Positions 1-6,677 are shown, numbered from the stretch's first letter. The stretch: DNA of 8,703 nucleotides from JAKAGZ01 sp964595355 (GCA_964595355.1 CAZQQD010000109.1:1-8703), one strand, 5' to 3'. Notes: a model not told the origin generated them from the sequence alone. Numbers and translations are program-made.

Positions 1-4
1 TTTT

Positions 5-376
5 TTACTTTGCAGTCATCAACCACCAGGTATTTCCAAACGGATCTTTTACGCCACCAATTCTCCCATATTGTTGATCAGAAAGTTTCATAACAACTGT
101 TGCCCCGGCTTTAACAGCTTTGTTAAAAGTTTCATCCACGTTGGCCACATAAACAGTCAATGCTGCAGGTTGTACAGGAAACTCCCCGGTTGTATCGGCA
201 AACATTATTGTAGATTCCCCTATTTTTAATTCTGCGTGTTGAATAGTATTTTCATCACGCATGACCTTAAATGATTCACTGGCACCAAATACCTCTGTTG
301 CAAACACCAAAAACTTAGACGCATCCGGTAATACTAAATATGGAACTACAGTCTGAGATTTACTGGATTTTTCCAT
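5..376 (-). CDS. VOC-superfamily (glyoxalase/PhnB-like) protein
   Basis: A 123-residue protein with one vicinal-oxygen-chelate (beta-alpha-beta-beta-beta) module pair. The visible family signatures are VPYLVLPDA at residues 11-19, HAELKIG at 47-53, the LTVYVANVD strand with the following alpha helix at 73-90, AGATVVM at 90-96 and the closing DPFGNTWWL at 111-119. This resembles the PhnB-like 'uncharacterised glyoxalase' group. The full His/Glu metal-ligand set of true glyoxalase I is not obvious: only H47 looks like a ligand and the first strand lacks His. Substrate and even enzymatic activity are therefore unknown. It is slightly short because the loop after residue 60 is compact. The ATG at 376 has an excellent Shine-Dalgarno, GAGGAGG, 8 bases upstream. 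It lies 78 bases downstream of the AraC-type regulator on the same strand, so co-transcription is likely. Family call firm, function open. Confidence 0.88.
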   Translation of the reverse strand: MEKSSKSQTVVPYLVLPDASKFLVFATEVFGASESFKVMRDENTIQHAELKIGESTIMFADTTGEFPVQPAALTVYVANVDETFNKAVKAGATVVMKLSDQQYGRIGGVKDPFGNTWWLMTAK

Positions 377-454
377 TTTTATTTCCTCCTCAATATTAAT
401 ATGTAGTTCAACATATCTATGGATGAAAAAATAATATTGGATAAAACCGGCAAA

Positions 455-1249
455 TTAATCACGCCACTTTGTAACTTCGGAATTGCCGGAGAAAAAGTCT
501 TTGGGATTTAGTCCTGAAAATTCTTTGAAATCGCGTATAAAATGAGATTGATCGTAGTAGCCGCAGTCCAATGCAATTTTTGTAAGGGACTTACTGTTAT
601 TTCCATATTGATCCATAGCAGAATGGAATCTAACTATGCGGGAAAAGAGTTTAGGGCTGAGCCCGGCAAACTTGCAAAACTGCCTCTCGAATTGTCTTTC
701 TGACAAAAAATAGTCCCCAACTATTTTATTAACCTTAACAAGACCCTTGTTTTGAATAATTGTTTTTATTGCCCCGAAAACAGGCAATTGAGCCTTGTAG
801 TTTACCGACAACTTTTGCATAAAAAAGTTTTCTAAAATTCTTATTCTGATGTTATGATTTTTTGCTAACATTATTTTTTCTTCCAGTTCTTTTCCACTTT
901 GTCCCAGTAATTCATTGAGGTCGGCTATTTGATTAGTCAAATCAATTGTTGGAATATTAAAAAGGAGAGAAACAGCATGTGGATAAAAATAGACTCCGAA
1001 TATTCCGAAGCTGCTGTCTATGTTAAATACCCTTGTTTTATTATTTTGTCCCTGCAAACAGGAGGTAAAGGATTTGACCTTCTGCCCGTTACTGAAAAGT
1101 TCATCAACCTGTCCTTTATAATGGAACACAAGTTCCGGACAAACATCCGCCATTGTATAGTGGGTATATGGCTGCTCACTTTCAAGCACCCAATAAAACC
1201 GCACAACTTCTGAAAGAAATTCAGACGGTTTTATAATATTAAATTTCAT
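455..1249 (-). CDS. AraC-family transcriptional regulator with DUF6597-like N-terminal domain
   Basis: A 264-residue DNA-binding regulator. The C-terminal part (about residues 155-255) is an AraC/XylS double helix-turn-helix domain. Helix set one contains LSERQFERQFCKFAGLSPK (about 182-200). Set two contains LTKIALDCGYYDQSHFIRDF (about 222-241) followed by FSGLNPKDFF, the usual 'G(F/Y)xDQSHFxRxFKxxxGxxPxxF' signature. The N-terminal 130 residues resemble the DUF6597 domain often fused to AraC domains in Bacteroidota; a small-molecule sensing role is inferred, not shown. No strong Shine-Dalgarno precedes the ATG at 1249. It is separated by 144 bases from the end of the response-regulator gene upstream, so it probably has its own promoter. 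The next gene downstream, a VOC protein, is the natural candidate target or partner. The inducer is unknown. Confidence 0.9.
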   Translation of the reverse strand: MKFNIIKPSEFLSEVVRFYWVLESEQPYTHYTMADVCPELVFHYKGQVDELFSNGQKVKSFTSCLQGQNNKTRVFNIDSSFGIFGVYFYPHAVSLLFNIPTIDLTNQIADLNELLGQSGKELEEKIMLAKNHNIRIRILENFFMQKLSVNYKAQLPVFGAIKTIIQNKGLVKVNKIVGDYFLSERQFERQFCKFAGLSPKLFSRIVRFHSAMDQYGNNSKSLTKIALDCGYYDQSHFIRDFKEFSGLNPKDFFSGNSEVTKWRD

Positions 1250-1393
1250 CTGTTTTTAGCTGTGATCTATTCAGGCTTTGCTTAATATAAGTTGTTTTTT
1301 ACTGAAGAGAAAGGTATATGATATATTCTAGCTCTAATTCCAGCATAGGGGAGGAATTAATATAAAAATGGAAACTATCACTAAGTTCCGAAT

Positions 1394-2149
1394 TCAAAGA
1401 ATATTTTTCAGCTTCGAAAGGCCTGTTTTGCTCACGGGTAGTTTCTGTTCGTTCTTTAAAATAATCCGATAGGATTCTTTATCGCTCTGCTCAAGATGTT
1501 TTATAAAATCAATGCTAATAATAAAAGACCTGTGTATTCTCACAAAATATGCTGGGTCGAGATGGTTTTCAAAATACTTCATTGTTTTCAGCTTCAGGAA
1601 TTTATTGCTTTCTGTATGGATCATCACGTAATCATCCTGCGCTTCAAGCCACCGGATTTTTTCAACAGGTACGATATTAATTTTTGTTCCGTCTTTATAA
1701 ATTACCCGTTCAATAAACTCCGGCTTTTCATCATTATTCTCGATCAGATTTTTTATAACTTCGGCCTGGCTGGCATTTTCTTTCAGGTGGACAATAGTTT
1801 TCTCAAGCGCTTCGTTAAATCTTTCTTCGCTGAATGGCTTTAAAAGATAATCTACAGCATTTACTTCAAAAGCCTTTATTGCATAATGATCATAAGCCGT
1901 TGTGAAAATAATTATCGGTGGGTTTTCAAGCAGTTCCAGCATCTCAAAGCCGGTCATTTTCGGCATCTGGATATCGAGAAAAACTATGTCCGGTTTTTCT
2001 TCATTTATTCTCTTTATTGCTTCAAAACCGTTTGAGCATTCCGCTACAATTTCAAATTCTGATCTTGGCGCCAAATATTTTCTAGTTATAGACCTTGCAA
2101 GACTTTCATCATCAGTTATTATTACTCTAATCTTATTCTTATCTTTCAT
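1394..2149 (-). CDS. LytTR-family response regulator (LytR/AlgR type)
   Basis: Response regulator of 251 residues counted from the ATG at 2149; an in-frame TTG one codon earlier is less likely. Residues 8-118 form a CheY-like receiver: acidic pair D13/D14, phospho-acceptor D59 in FLDIQMP, T83/T84 in FTTAYDHYA, and K104 in LLKPF. A linker of about 30 residues follows. Residues 146-250 form a LytTR DNA-binding domain, with the WLEAQDDYV strand and the RIHRSFIIS signature at about 204-212. LytTR domains bind direct repeats about two helical turns apart through beta-strand loops rather than an HTH. The gene follows the LytS-type kinase with a 30-base gap, so the two form a cognate pair. An AAGAG motif lies about 9 bases before the ATG. 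A possible target is its own operon promoter, where tandem repeats occur (4066-4118). Confidence 0.95.
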   Translation of the reverse strand: MKDKNKIRVIITDDESLARSITRKYLAPRSEFEIVAECSNGFEAIKRINEEKPDIVFLDIQMPKMTGFEMLELLENPPIIIFTTAYDHYAIKAFEVNAVDYLLKPFSEERFNEALEKTIVHLKENASQAEVIKNLIENNDEKPEFIERVIYKDGTKINIVPVEKIRWLEAQDDYVMIHTESNKFLKLKTMKYFENHLDPAYFVRIHRSFIISIDFIKHLEQSDKESYRIILKNEQKLPVSKTGLSKLKNIL

Positions 2150-2179
2150 CAAACAAACTCTTAAAAATCCATCGTTAAT

Positions 2180-3226
2180 TTACACAGGAATAAACAAAGT
2201 TACTCTAAAAATGTGTTTTTCTTTTTCCACCTTCATTAAATCTTTCTGACCATAAATCAGTTCGAGCCTGTTGGATATATTTTTTAATCCTATCCCCGTC
2301 CCTTTCCTTTCCTTGGCTCCCTCTTCAAAATTATTTGTTAAAGAAAGAACAAGAAAATTATTTTCTGTTTTACCGCTCAGAGTTAAAGTAACCGTACTCA
2401 GGGTCTCATAAACAGCATGCTTTATGGCATTTTCGAAAAGCGGCTGCAAGATCATATTAGGCACTTCATATGTTAAGCATTCGGACGCTACTTTATCTAC
2501 AAATTCAAACTTATCTTCAAACCTGATCTTTTCAATCTCAAGATAAAGTTTGATATTTTTAAGTTCTTCGCTCAATTTATTTTTTTGCTTTTCATTATTT
2601 GCAAGAGTATAACGTAAAAAGTCCGCAAGTTTTAAAATCATACTTTTTGCTTTATCAGGATCAATTGCTGTTAAAGCACTCATTGAATTTAAACTATTAA
2701 AAATAAAATGTGGATTTATCTGGAACTTCAAATTTTTTAATTCGGCTTCCGTAACAAGATTTTTCAACTCGGTTTCCCTTACAGCTCTTTCCTTAAAATT
2801 CGAATAATAAATAATTATATAATAGAAAGAGGTGATTAATAGATTGAAAAGAATCCCCAAAAGAAATCTCCAGACAAGGGTATTCTGAAAAAAAGTTGTG
2901 AACTGTGTACCGAGGTTTACAATATAAACAATGAAAGCATAACCGATTGCAAGCCATACAGTAGTCGCAAGTATTGCAGCACCGAGGTGATTAATTACAA
3001 TTTTCACCACGCTGACATCGAGTGACATAAAACGAACCGGATACCAGAATGCAAGTCCCAGTCCGCTTAAAAGGACATTAAAAACAAGGCTGTCGGTAAC
3101 TGATAAAGTAATATTTCCGTTGAGCCCAAAATAAAGAAGACAAAAATAGGTAATTGCAACCAACAACCAGAATAACAAATAAAGACTAAGACTTTTCGAG
3201 GAACTAAGGATCGGGTTTTCAGTCAT
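2180..3226 (-). CDS. LytS-type (His_kinase family) membrane sensor histidine kinase
   Basis: A 348-residue histidine kinase of the LytS/YehU type (His_kinase plus HATPase_c). Four hydrophobic segments lie at about 14-34, 46-62, 78-103 and 116-141, with very short loops and no periplasmic or cytoplasmic sensor domain. A coiled region rich in K and E at 145-165 leads to the phospho-acceptor motif INPHFIFNSLN, with H173. The ATP-binding domain shows the N-box PLFENAIKHA (N266) and the G-box GTGIGL (309-314). Lacking a sensor domain, it probably reads membrane state or is controlled by the LiaF-like protein encoded 25 bases upstream. Its partner is the LytTR regulator encoded 30 bases downstream. 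The ATG at 3226 has a modest AAGG Shine-Dalgarno about 7 bases away. The pairing is well supported; the stimulus is inferred. Confidence 0.95.
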   Translation of the reverse strand: MTENPILSSSKSLSLYLLFWLLVAITYFCLLYFGLNGNITLSVTDSLVFNVLLSGLGLAFWYPVRFMSLDVSVVKIVINHLGAAILATTVWLAIGYAFIVYIVNLGTQFTTFFQNTLVWRFLLGILFNLLITSFYYIIIYYSNFKERAVRETELKNLVTEAELKNLKFQINPHFIFNSLNSMSALTAIDPDKAKSMILKLADFLRYTLANNEKQKNKLSEELKNIKLYLEIEKIRFEDKFEFVDKVASECLTYEVPNMILQPLFENAIKHAVYETLSTVTLTLSGKTENNFLVLSLTNNFEEGAKERKGTGIGLKNISNRLELIYGQKDLMKVEKEKHIFRVTLFIPV

Positions 3227-3251
3227 TGCTATACCTTAAATCATAATTGTT

Positions 3252-4013
3252 CTATGATTTAACCTCCCCGCCGCCAAACATAACGAAACCTTTTATCAGC
3301 AGCGTCCTTTCCGTATCTATTACAGAGTTAGGATCTCTTCTTACTTTATTTGAAAATCCTCCGAAAATCGGAAGTACATCTATTACTATTTTCCAATCTG
3401 ATGGAACAATAATATTTGATCCGCCGAAGACTGCGACAAAATCAATAACATTTACCCCGGGTGCAAGCTTACAATCTTTTAAGTCAATCTCAGAACCACC
3501 GAATATACTTGTAATATTTCCACCCTTGAAGTTATCCGAAACAATGGTCTTGTGTCCTCCTCCAAAAATAGCAACATCATCAACACGATCTGAATTGATT
3601 TGATCATAACTTTTAAAATGCGATGTACTTTCTTCTTGTGCTTGCTTATACTCTCCCTCATGAGTCCTGTGCGTTCTCTTTTTTAAAATTATATAAACTC
3701 CCAAAACAATTAATAATACAGGCCAGATTATATGGCTATCGTAATAAACCCAGGGAAAAACTCTCGGTATCATGAAAAACATTCCGAGTATCAGCAAAAT
3801 TGAGCCGAGTAATCTTCTGGAGGTATTTAATACTAAAACTATTCCGACAATTATCAGAATTGCCGGGAAAGAAAAAATAACTCTCGCAATATTAAAGTTG
3901 ATCAGGTCCATACTGTCAAGCAGGAACAGCCCTCCAAGCACAACCAGTATTATTCCTAACACATTCCTGGAATCATAATTTCTTTTATAATTTTCCTGTT
4001 TTATTTCTTCCAT
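3252..4013 (-). CDS. LiaF-like membrane protein (DUF5668-type TM domain plus LiaF C-terminal beta domain)
   Basis: A 253-residue protein in two halves. Residues 17-110 hold about four hydrophobic helices (about 18-36, 43-62, 67-84, 95-111), rich in G, I, L and V as in LiaI/LiaF-like transmembrane domains. After a polar linker (111-143), the C-terminal half is a repeated beta structure with FGG turns starting at F150, F171, F196, F217 and F246, the hallmark of the LiaF C-terminal 'cell-wall-active antibiotics response' fold. In Firmicutes LiaF restrains the LiaS kinase until envelope stress. Here it heads an operon with a LytS-type kinase and LytTR regulator, so an analogous sensor or inhibitor role is inferred. 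The start is firm: AAGGAG lies 7 bases before the ATG. Three tandem repeats lie 53-105 bases upstream. Confidence 0.9.
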   Translation of the reverse strand: MEEIKQENYKRNYDSRNVLGIILVVLGGLFLLDSMDLINFNIARVIFSFPAILIIVGIVLVLNTSRRLLGSILLILGMFFMIPRVFPWVYYDSHIIWPVLLIVLGVYIILKKRTHRTHEGEYKQAQEESTSHFKSYDQINSDRVDDVAIFGGGHKTIVSDNFKGGNITSIFGGSEIDLKDCKLAPGVNVIDFVAVFGGSNIIVPSDWKIVIDVLPIFGGFSNKVRRDPNSVIDTERTLLIKGFVMFGGGEVKS

Positions 4014-4020
4014 AAAAACT

Positions 4021-4026
4021 CTCCTT
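4021..4026 (-). promoter_or_regulatory. Shine-Dalgarno of the LiaF-like gene
   Basis: The minus strand reads AAGGAG, seven bases before the ATG at 4013. This fixes the start of the LiaF-like gene and gives the three-gene operon a strong translation start. Confidence 0.8.
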
Positions 4027-4051
4027 TGAATAGGCTATTTTCTACCCGAAA

Positions 4052-4082
4052 TAAACATATAGATCATAATCGATAGACTAAA
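4052..4082 (-). promoter_or_regulatory. Possible Bacteroidota-like promoter for the LiaF-LytS-LytTR operon
   Basis: On the minus strand, TTTA (4082-4079) is followed after exactly 19 bases by TATGTTTA (4059-4052). This is close to the Bacteroidota consensus TTTG-N19-TAnnTTTG, with one mismatch in each box. It would place transcription start near 4045 and leave a leader of about 30 bases that includes the Shine-Dalgarno. The sequence is AT-rich, so a chance match is quite possible. Its placement relative to the tandem repeats (one between the boxes, two upstream) is what makes it worth recording. Confidence 0.3.
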
Positions 4083-4118
4083 GAAATAATCGGTGAACCA
4101 CCGAATTTTATCGGTAAA
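4066..4118. repeat. Three phased 12-base direct repeats, candidate LytTR operator
   Basis: On the plus strand the copies are ATAATCGATAGA (4066-4077), ATAATCGGTGAA (4086-4097) and TTTATCGGTAAA (4107-4118), starting 20 and 21 bases apart. Copies two and three share 8 of 9 bases over ATCGGTxAA; copy one matches copy two at 9 of 12. LytTR regulators characteristically bind direct repeats about 21-22 bases apart on one helix face, and this operon encodes such a regulator. The match to the published LytTR half-site is only partial, so the binding protein is inferred. Confidence 0.5.
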
Positions 4119-4148
4119 ATAAGGAAAAACAATGATTTACTGAAATAA

Positions 4149-4176
4149 AAAAGGGAAGTTAACGGGCTTCCCTTTT
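4149..4176 (-). terminator. Rho-independent terminator of the PLP-enzyme gene
   Basis: A perfect 10-base-pair stem pairs AAAAGGGAAG (4149-4158) with CTTCCCTTTT (4167-4176) around an 8-base loop. Read on the minus strand the stem runs into a T-rich tail (TTTTTTATTT), starting 28 bases after the stop of the PLP-dependent enzyme. It separates that gene from the LiaF-like operon. The plus side is also T-rich, but no plus-strand gene ends here. Confidence 0.9.
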
Positions 4177-4204
4177 CATTTTAATCGATTTGGAACAATA
4201 TATT

Positions 4205-5422
4205 TTATACTTCTTCGGTCAGATGCAAAGTAGCTTCTTTAACTTTTTCAAAACTATTTTTGAGATCAGCAATTATATCGTTCACATTTTCAATTCCAAC
4301 TGACAGTCTTACAAGTCCATCAGTGATACCACCCTTCATCCTCGCTTCTCTGCCCATTGAAAAATGTGTCATACTTGCCGGATGCTGAATAAGACTTTCT
4401 ACTCCGCCAAGACTAACTGCAAGCTGACAAAGGTTTACAGAATTCATCAACACCTGCCCTGCTTCAAATCCGCCTTCAAGCTCGAATGTTATCATTCCGC
4501 CAGGCCCTTTGTGTTGCTTTTGTCCGATTTCATATTGTGGATGACTCTTTAATCCGGGATAGCTAATACTTTTTACCATTGGATGTTTTTCAAGATATTC
4601 TGCAATTACCATTGCATTCTCGCAATGTTTTTTCATCCTTAGGGAAAGAGTTTTTATCCCCCTATGAACAAGAAATGAATTAAAAGGGTCTATTACACCG
4701 CCAATCTGATTCAATACTTTTCTAAAAGATTTGTAAGTCTCTTCATCTTTAACAACCACAATACCACCTACAACATCTGCGTGGCCATTTAGAAATTTAG
4801 TAAGACTATGCAAAACAACATCAGCGCCGAAATTAAAAGGTCTTTGCAAAGCAGGACTCATAAAAGTATTATCGACCACAAGCTTTGCATTATTAGCATA
4901 AGCGATCTCCGCCACTATTTTAAGATCAGTAATTGCAAGGGTTGGATTACCGGGAGTTTCAACATATATAACTTTTGTATTTGGTCTGATTGATTTTTTA
5001 ACGGCTTCAATATTTGAAGTATCAACAAAAGTAGTTTCAACACCAAATTTTTTCATTACAGTACTTAGCAAAGTTGTTGTCGGACCATAAACTGCAGCAG
5101 AACACACGACGTGATCTCCTGCTGAAGTAAGGCTTGCAAACACGGTATGAATAGCAGCCATTCCGCTGGAGCAGCCAAGTGCTTTATAACCACCTTCAAG
5201 TTCAGCAATACTATTTTCCATCGCTTCTACTGTCGGGTTTGCCAATCTTGTATAAATGTAACCTTTTTGCTCACCTGTGAAAAATGATGCGCCTTGTTGT
5301 GCAGATTCAAATTTAAAAGTTGAAGTCTGATAAATTGGAGGAACTACTGCCCCGAATTCATATTCGCCAATTCCTGAGTGAACACATTTGGTTTCAAAAT
5401 CAGAAGGTAATTTTTCTTTCAT
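4205..5422 (-). CDS. PLP-dependent trans-sulfuration-family enzyme (methionine gamma-lyase / cystathionine gamma-synthase/lyase-like)
   Basis: A 405-residue fold-type I Cys/Met-metabolism PLP enzyme, cytosolic and normally tetrameric. Motifs numbered from the ATG at 5422: YIYTRLANPT (55-64, the Y and R that bind cofactor phosphate from the neighbouring subunit), SSGMAAI (85-91), VYGPTTTLL (111-119), VETPGNPT (154-161), VVDNTF (182-187, D184 on the pyridine nitrogen), HSLTKFLNGH (205-214, Schiff-base K209) and a C-terminal LVRLSVGIE substrate-carboxylate Arg. The family covers methionine gamma-lyase, cystathionine gamma-synthase and gamma-lyase, and O-acetylhomoserine sulfhydrylase; sequence alone does not separate them safely. 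P114 occupies the place of the active-site Cys typical of classical methionine gamma-lyases. An in-frame TTG at 5434 would extend the protein by four residues but buries the Shine-Dalgarno, so the ATG is preferred. It is a single-gene transcript with its own terminator. Confidence 0.92.
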   Translation of the reverse strand: MKEKLPSDFETKCVHSGIGEYEFGAVVPPIYQTSTFKFESAQQGASFFTGEQKGYIYTRLANPTVEAMENSIAELEGGYKALGCSSGMAAIHTVFASLTSAGDHVVCSAAVYGPTTTLLSTVMKKFGVETTFVDTSNIEAVKKSIRPNTKVIYVETPGNPTLAITDLKIVAEIAYANNAKLVVDNTFMSPALQRPFNFGADVVLHSLTKFLNGHADVVGGIVVVKDEETYKSFRKVLNQIGGVIDPFNSFLVHRGIKTLSLRMKKHCENAMVIAEYLEKHPMVKSISYPGLKSHPQYEIGQKQHKGPGGMITFELEGGFEAGQVLMNSVNLCQLAVSLGGVESLIQHPASMTHFSMGREARMKGGITDGLVRLSVGIENVNDIIADLKNSFEKVKEATLHLTEEV

Positions 5423-5684
5423 ACATCCCCTCAATTGAGTTGTGATAAAATCTTGTTATTGTTAAATAATATTTAAATGTAATGTTTAAAAATAACGTAT
5501 AATTGAATGAAAGTAAATTTGATGGGCTGGAAAATATAATGGTGTACATAATAATAAGACACTTTTTTATTGCTTAACTGTAATTATTTTTTTAATATTT
5601 CACCGTAAAAATTTACCACATGCCGAAAATATCTTTTAATACAGATAATAAATCTTTAATTAAATAACATTCAAAGAGGATAAA
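5423..5684. other. Divergent intergenic region between the PLP enzyme and the diheme cytochrome
   Basis: This 262-base, very AT-rich stretch must carry promoters for both flanking genes, which diverge. I see several TATAAT-like strings (for example 5535-5540) but none paired with a convincing upstream box, and no TTTG-N19-TAnnTTTG match. No SAM riboswitch core was found in front of the sulfur-metabolism gene. AAAGAGGA (5673-5680) is the cytochrome Shine-Dalgarno, four bases before its ATG. No RNA gene or ORF with coding character was seen. Confidence 0.6.
5427..5432 (-). promoter_or_regulatory. Shine-Dalgarno that decides the PLP-enzyme start
   Basis: The minus strand reads GAGGGG, four bases before the ATG at 5422. 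Choosing the in-frame TTG at 5434 instead would place this motif inside the gene with no ribosome site in front of it. The spacing is on the short side. Confidence 0.6.
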
Positions 5685-6677
5685 ATGAAGAAATTCCTGA
5701 AAATTTTAGGGATTGTCGTGCTCATTGTTGTCGTACTCATTGCTGCTGCTCTTATTTACTTTAACGCGACACACCCGGACGTTAACCCTCCTGAAAATGT
5801 AACGGTAAAATCTACTCCTGAGAGAATTGCACATGGACAGTACTTGGCTGAACATGTAGCTATTTGTTTAGATTGTCATTCAGAAAGAGATTTTTCAAAA
5901 TTTGCAGGACCGCTGGTTCCAGGAAGCTACGGAAAAGGAGGGGAACTTTTTGGAAAAGACAATATGGGTTTTCCCGGTAATTTATATGCAAAAAATCTTA
6001 CACCTGCTGAAATTAAAGACTGGACGGATGGAGAGTTACTTCGCGCCATTACACAGGGCGTAACAAAAGACAATGTTGCTCTTTTTCCCTTAATGCCATA
6101 TCCGAATTATAACACAATGTCACGCGAAGATGCCTATTCAATAATTGCATATTTAAGAAATCTTAGACCAATAGAAAATAAAGTCCCTGACAGCGAACTG
6201 GATTTTCCCTTAAATATGATTGTAAAAACAATGCCTATAAAGACATACAATCCTCAACCGGTTCCCGACAAAAACAATCCTGTTGAATACGGAAAATATC
6301 TTGTTACCATGGCTTCGTGTGGTGAATGTCATACACCCACAGAAAAAGGCGAACCGGTCAAAGGAATGCATTTTGCCGGCGGAATGGAATTCAACTTACC
6401 TGCAGGTACAGTAAGATCAGCAAACATTACTCCGGACATGGAAACTGGTATAGGTAAATGGGCGAAAGAGGATTTTATTTTAAGATTTAAATCTATGGAT
6501 ACTGATACAGCAAAAAATATTCCTGTTACAAAGGATCAGTTTAATACTATTATGCCGTGGACACAATACGGTGGAATGACTGAAGAGGATTTAGGTTCTA
6601 TCTACGAGTATCTGAGGACAGTTAAGCCTGTGAGTCATCAGGTTATCAAATTCACTCCTGCTACAAAGAGTGATTAG
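5685..6677 (+). CDS. Membrane-anchored diheme cytochrome c
   Basis: A 330-residue protein with an N-terminal hydrophobic segment (about 8-26) after MKKFLK, best read as an uncleaved signal anchor that places the rest in the periplasm. Two c-type heme motifs are present: CLDCH (C61, C64, H65) and CGECH (C212, C215, H216). Each is followed by a matching second half: NLTP...W...LMPYPNYNTMS.EDAYSIIAYLR (103-158) and NITP...W...IMPWTQYGGMTEEDLGSIYEYLR (247-311). M137 and M290 are the likely distal heme ligands. The protein is thus an internal duplication of a class I cytochrome c domain, as in cytochrome subunits of periplasmic dehydrogenases. No dehydrogenase or oxidase gene is adjacent, so its electron partners are unknown. 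It needs the cytochrome c maturation system. AAAGAGGA lies 4 bases before the ATG, and a hairpin terminator follows. Confidence 0.93.
   Translation: MKKFLKILGIVVLIVVVLIAAALIYFNATHPDVNPPENVTVKSTPERIAHGQYLAEHVAICLDCHSERDFSKFAGPLVPGSYGKGGELFGKDNMGFPGNLYAKNLTPAEIKDWTDGELLRAITQGVTKDNVALFPLMPYPNYNTMSREDAYSIIAYLRNLRPIENKVPDSELDFPLNMIVKTMPIKTYNPQPVPDKNNPVEYGKYLVTMASCGECHTPTEKGEPVKGMHFAGGMEFNLPAGTVRSANITPDMETGIGKWAKEDFILRFKSMDTDTAKNIPVTKDQFNTIMPWTQYGGMTEEDLGSIYEYLRTVKPVSHQVIKFTPATKSD

Noticed and set aside
929..1213. 94-codon plus-strand reading frame
   Set aside because: It lies wholly opposite the AraC-type gene, whose protein is clearly conserved; no family resemblance, so a shadow frame.
1902..2249. 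115-codon plus-strand reading frame across the kinase/regulator junction
   Set aside because: Opposite two well-supported genes, low-complexity composition, no Shine-Dalgarno; a shadow frame.
3247..3603. 118-codon plus-strand reading frame
   Set aside because: Antisense to the FGG-repeat half of the LiaF-like gene; its repeated PP and KI patterns are simply the reverse of those repeats.
5422..5434. TTG start giving a four-residue longer PLP enzyme
   Set aside because: The only ribosome-site motif lies between the TTG and the ATG, so it can serve only the ATG.
5430..5439. CTCAATTGAG palindrome overlapping the Shine-Dalgarno of the PLP-enzyme gene
   Set aside because: Ten-base AT-rich palindrome with no second copy nearby; not enough to call an operator.
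5423..5684. Possible SAM or other sulfur-responsive riboswitch before the PLP enzyme
   Set aside because: No conserved SAM-I core and no GC-rich stems on the minus strand; the leader is nearly all A and T.
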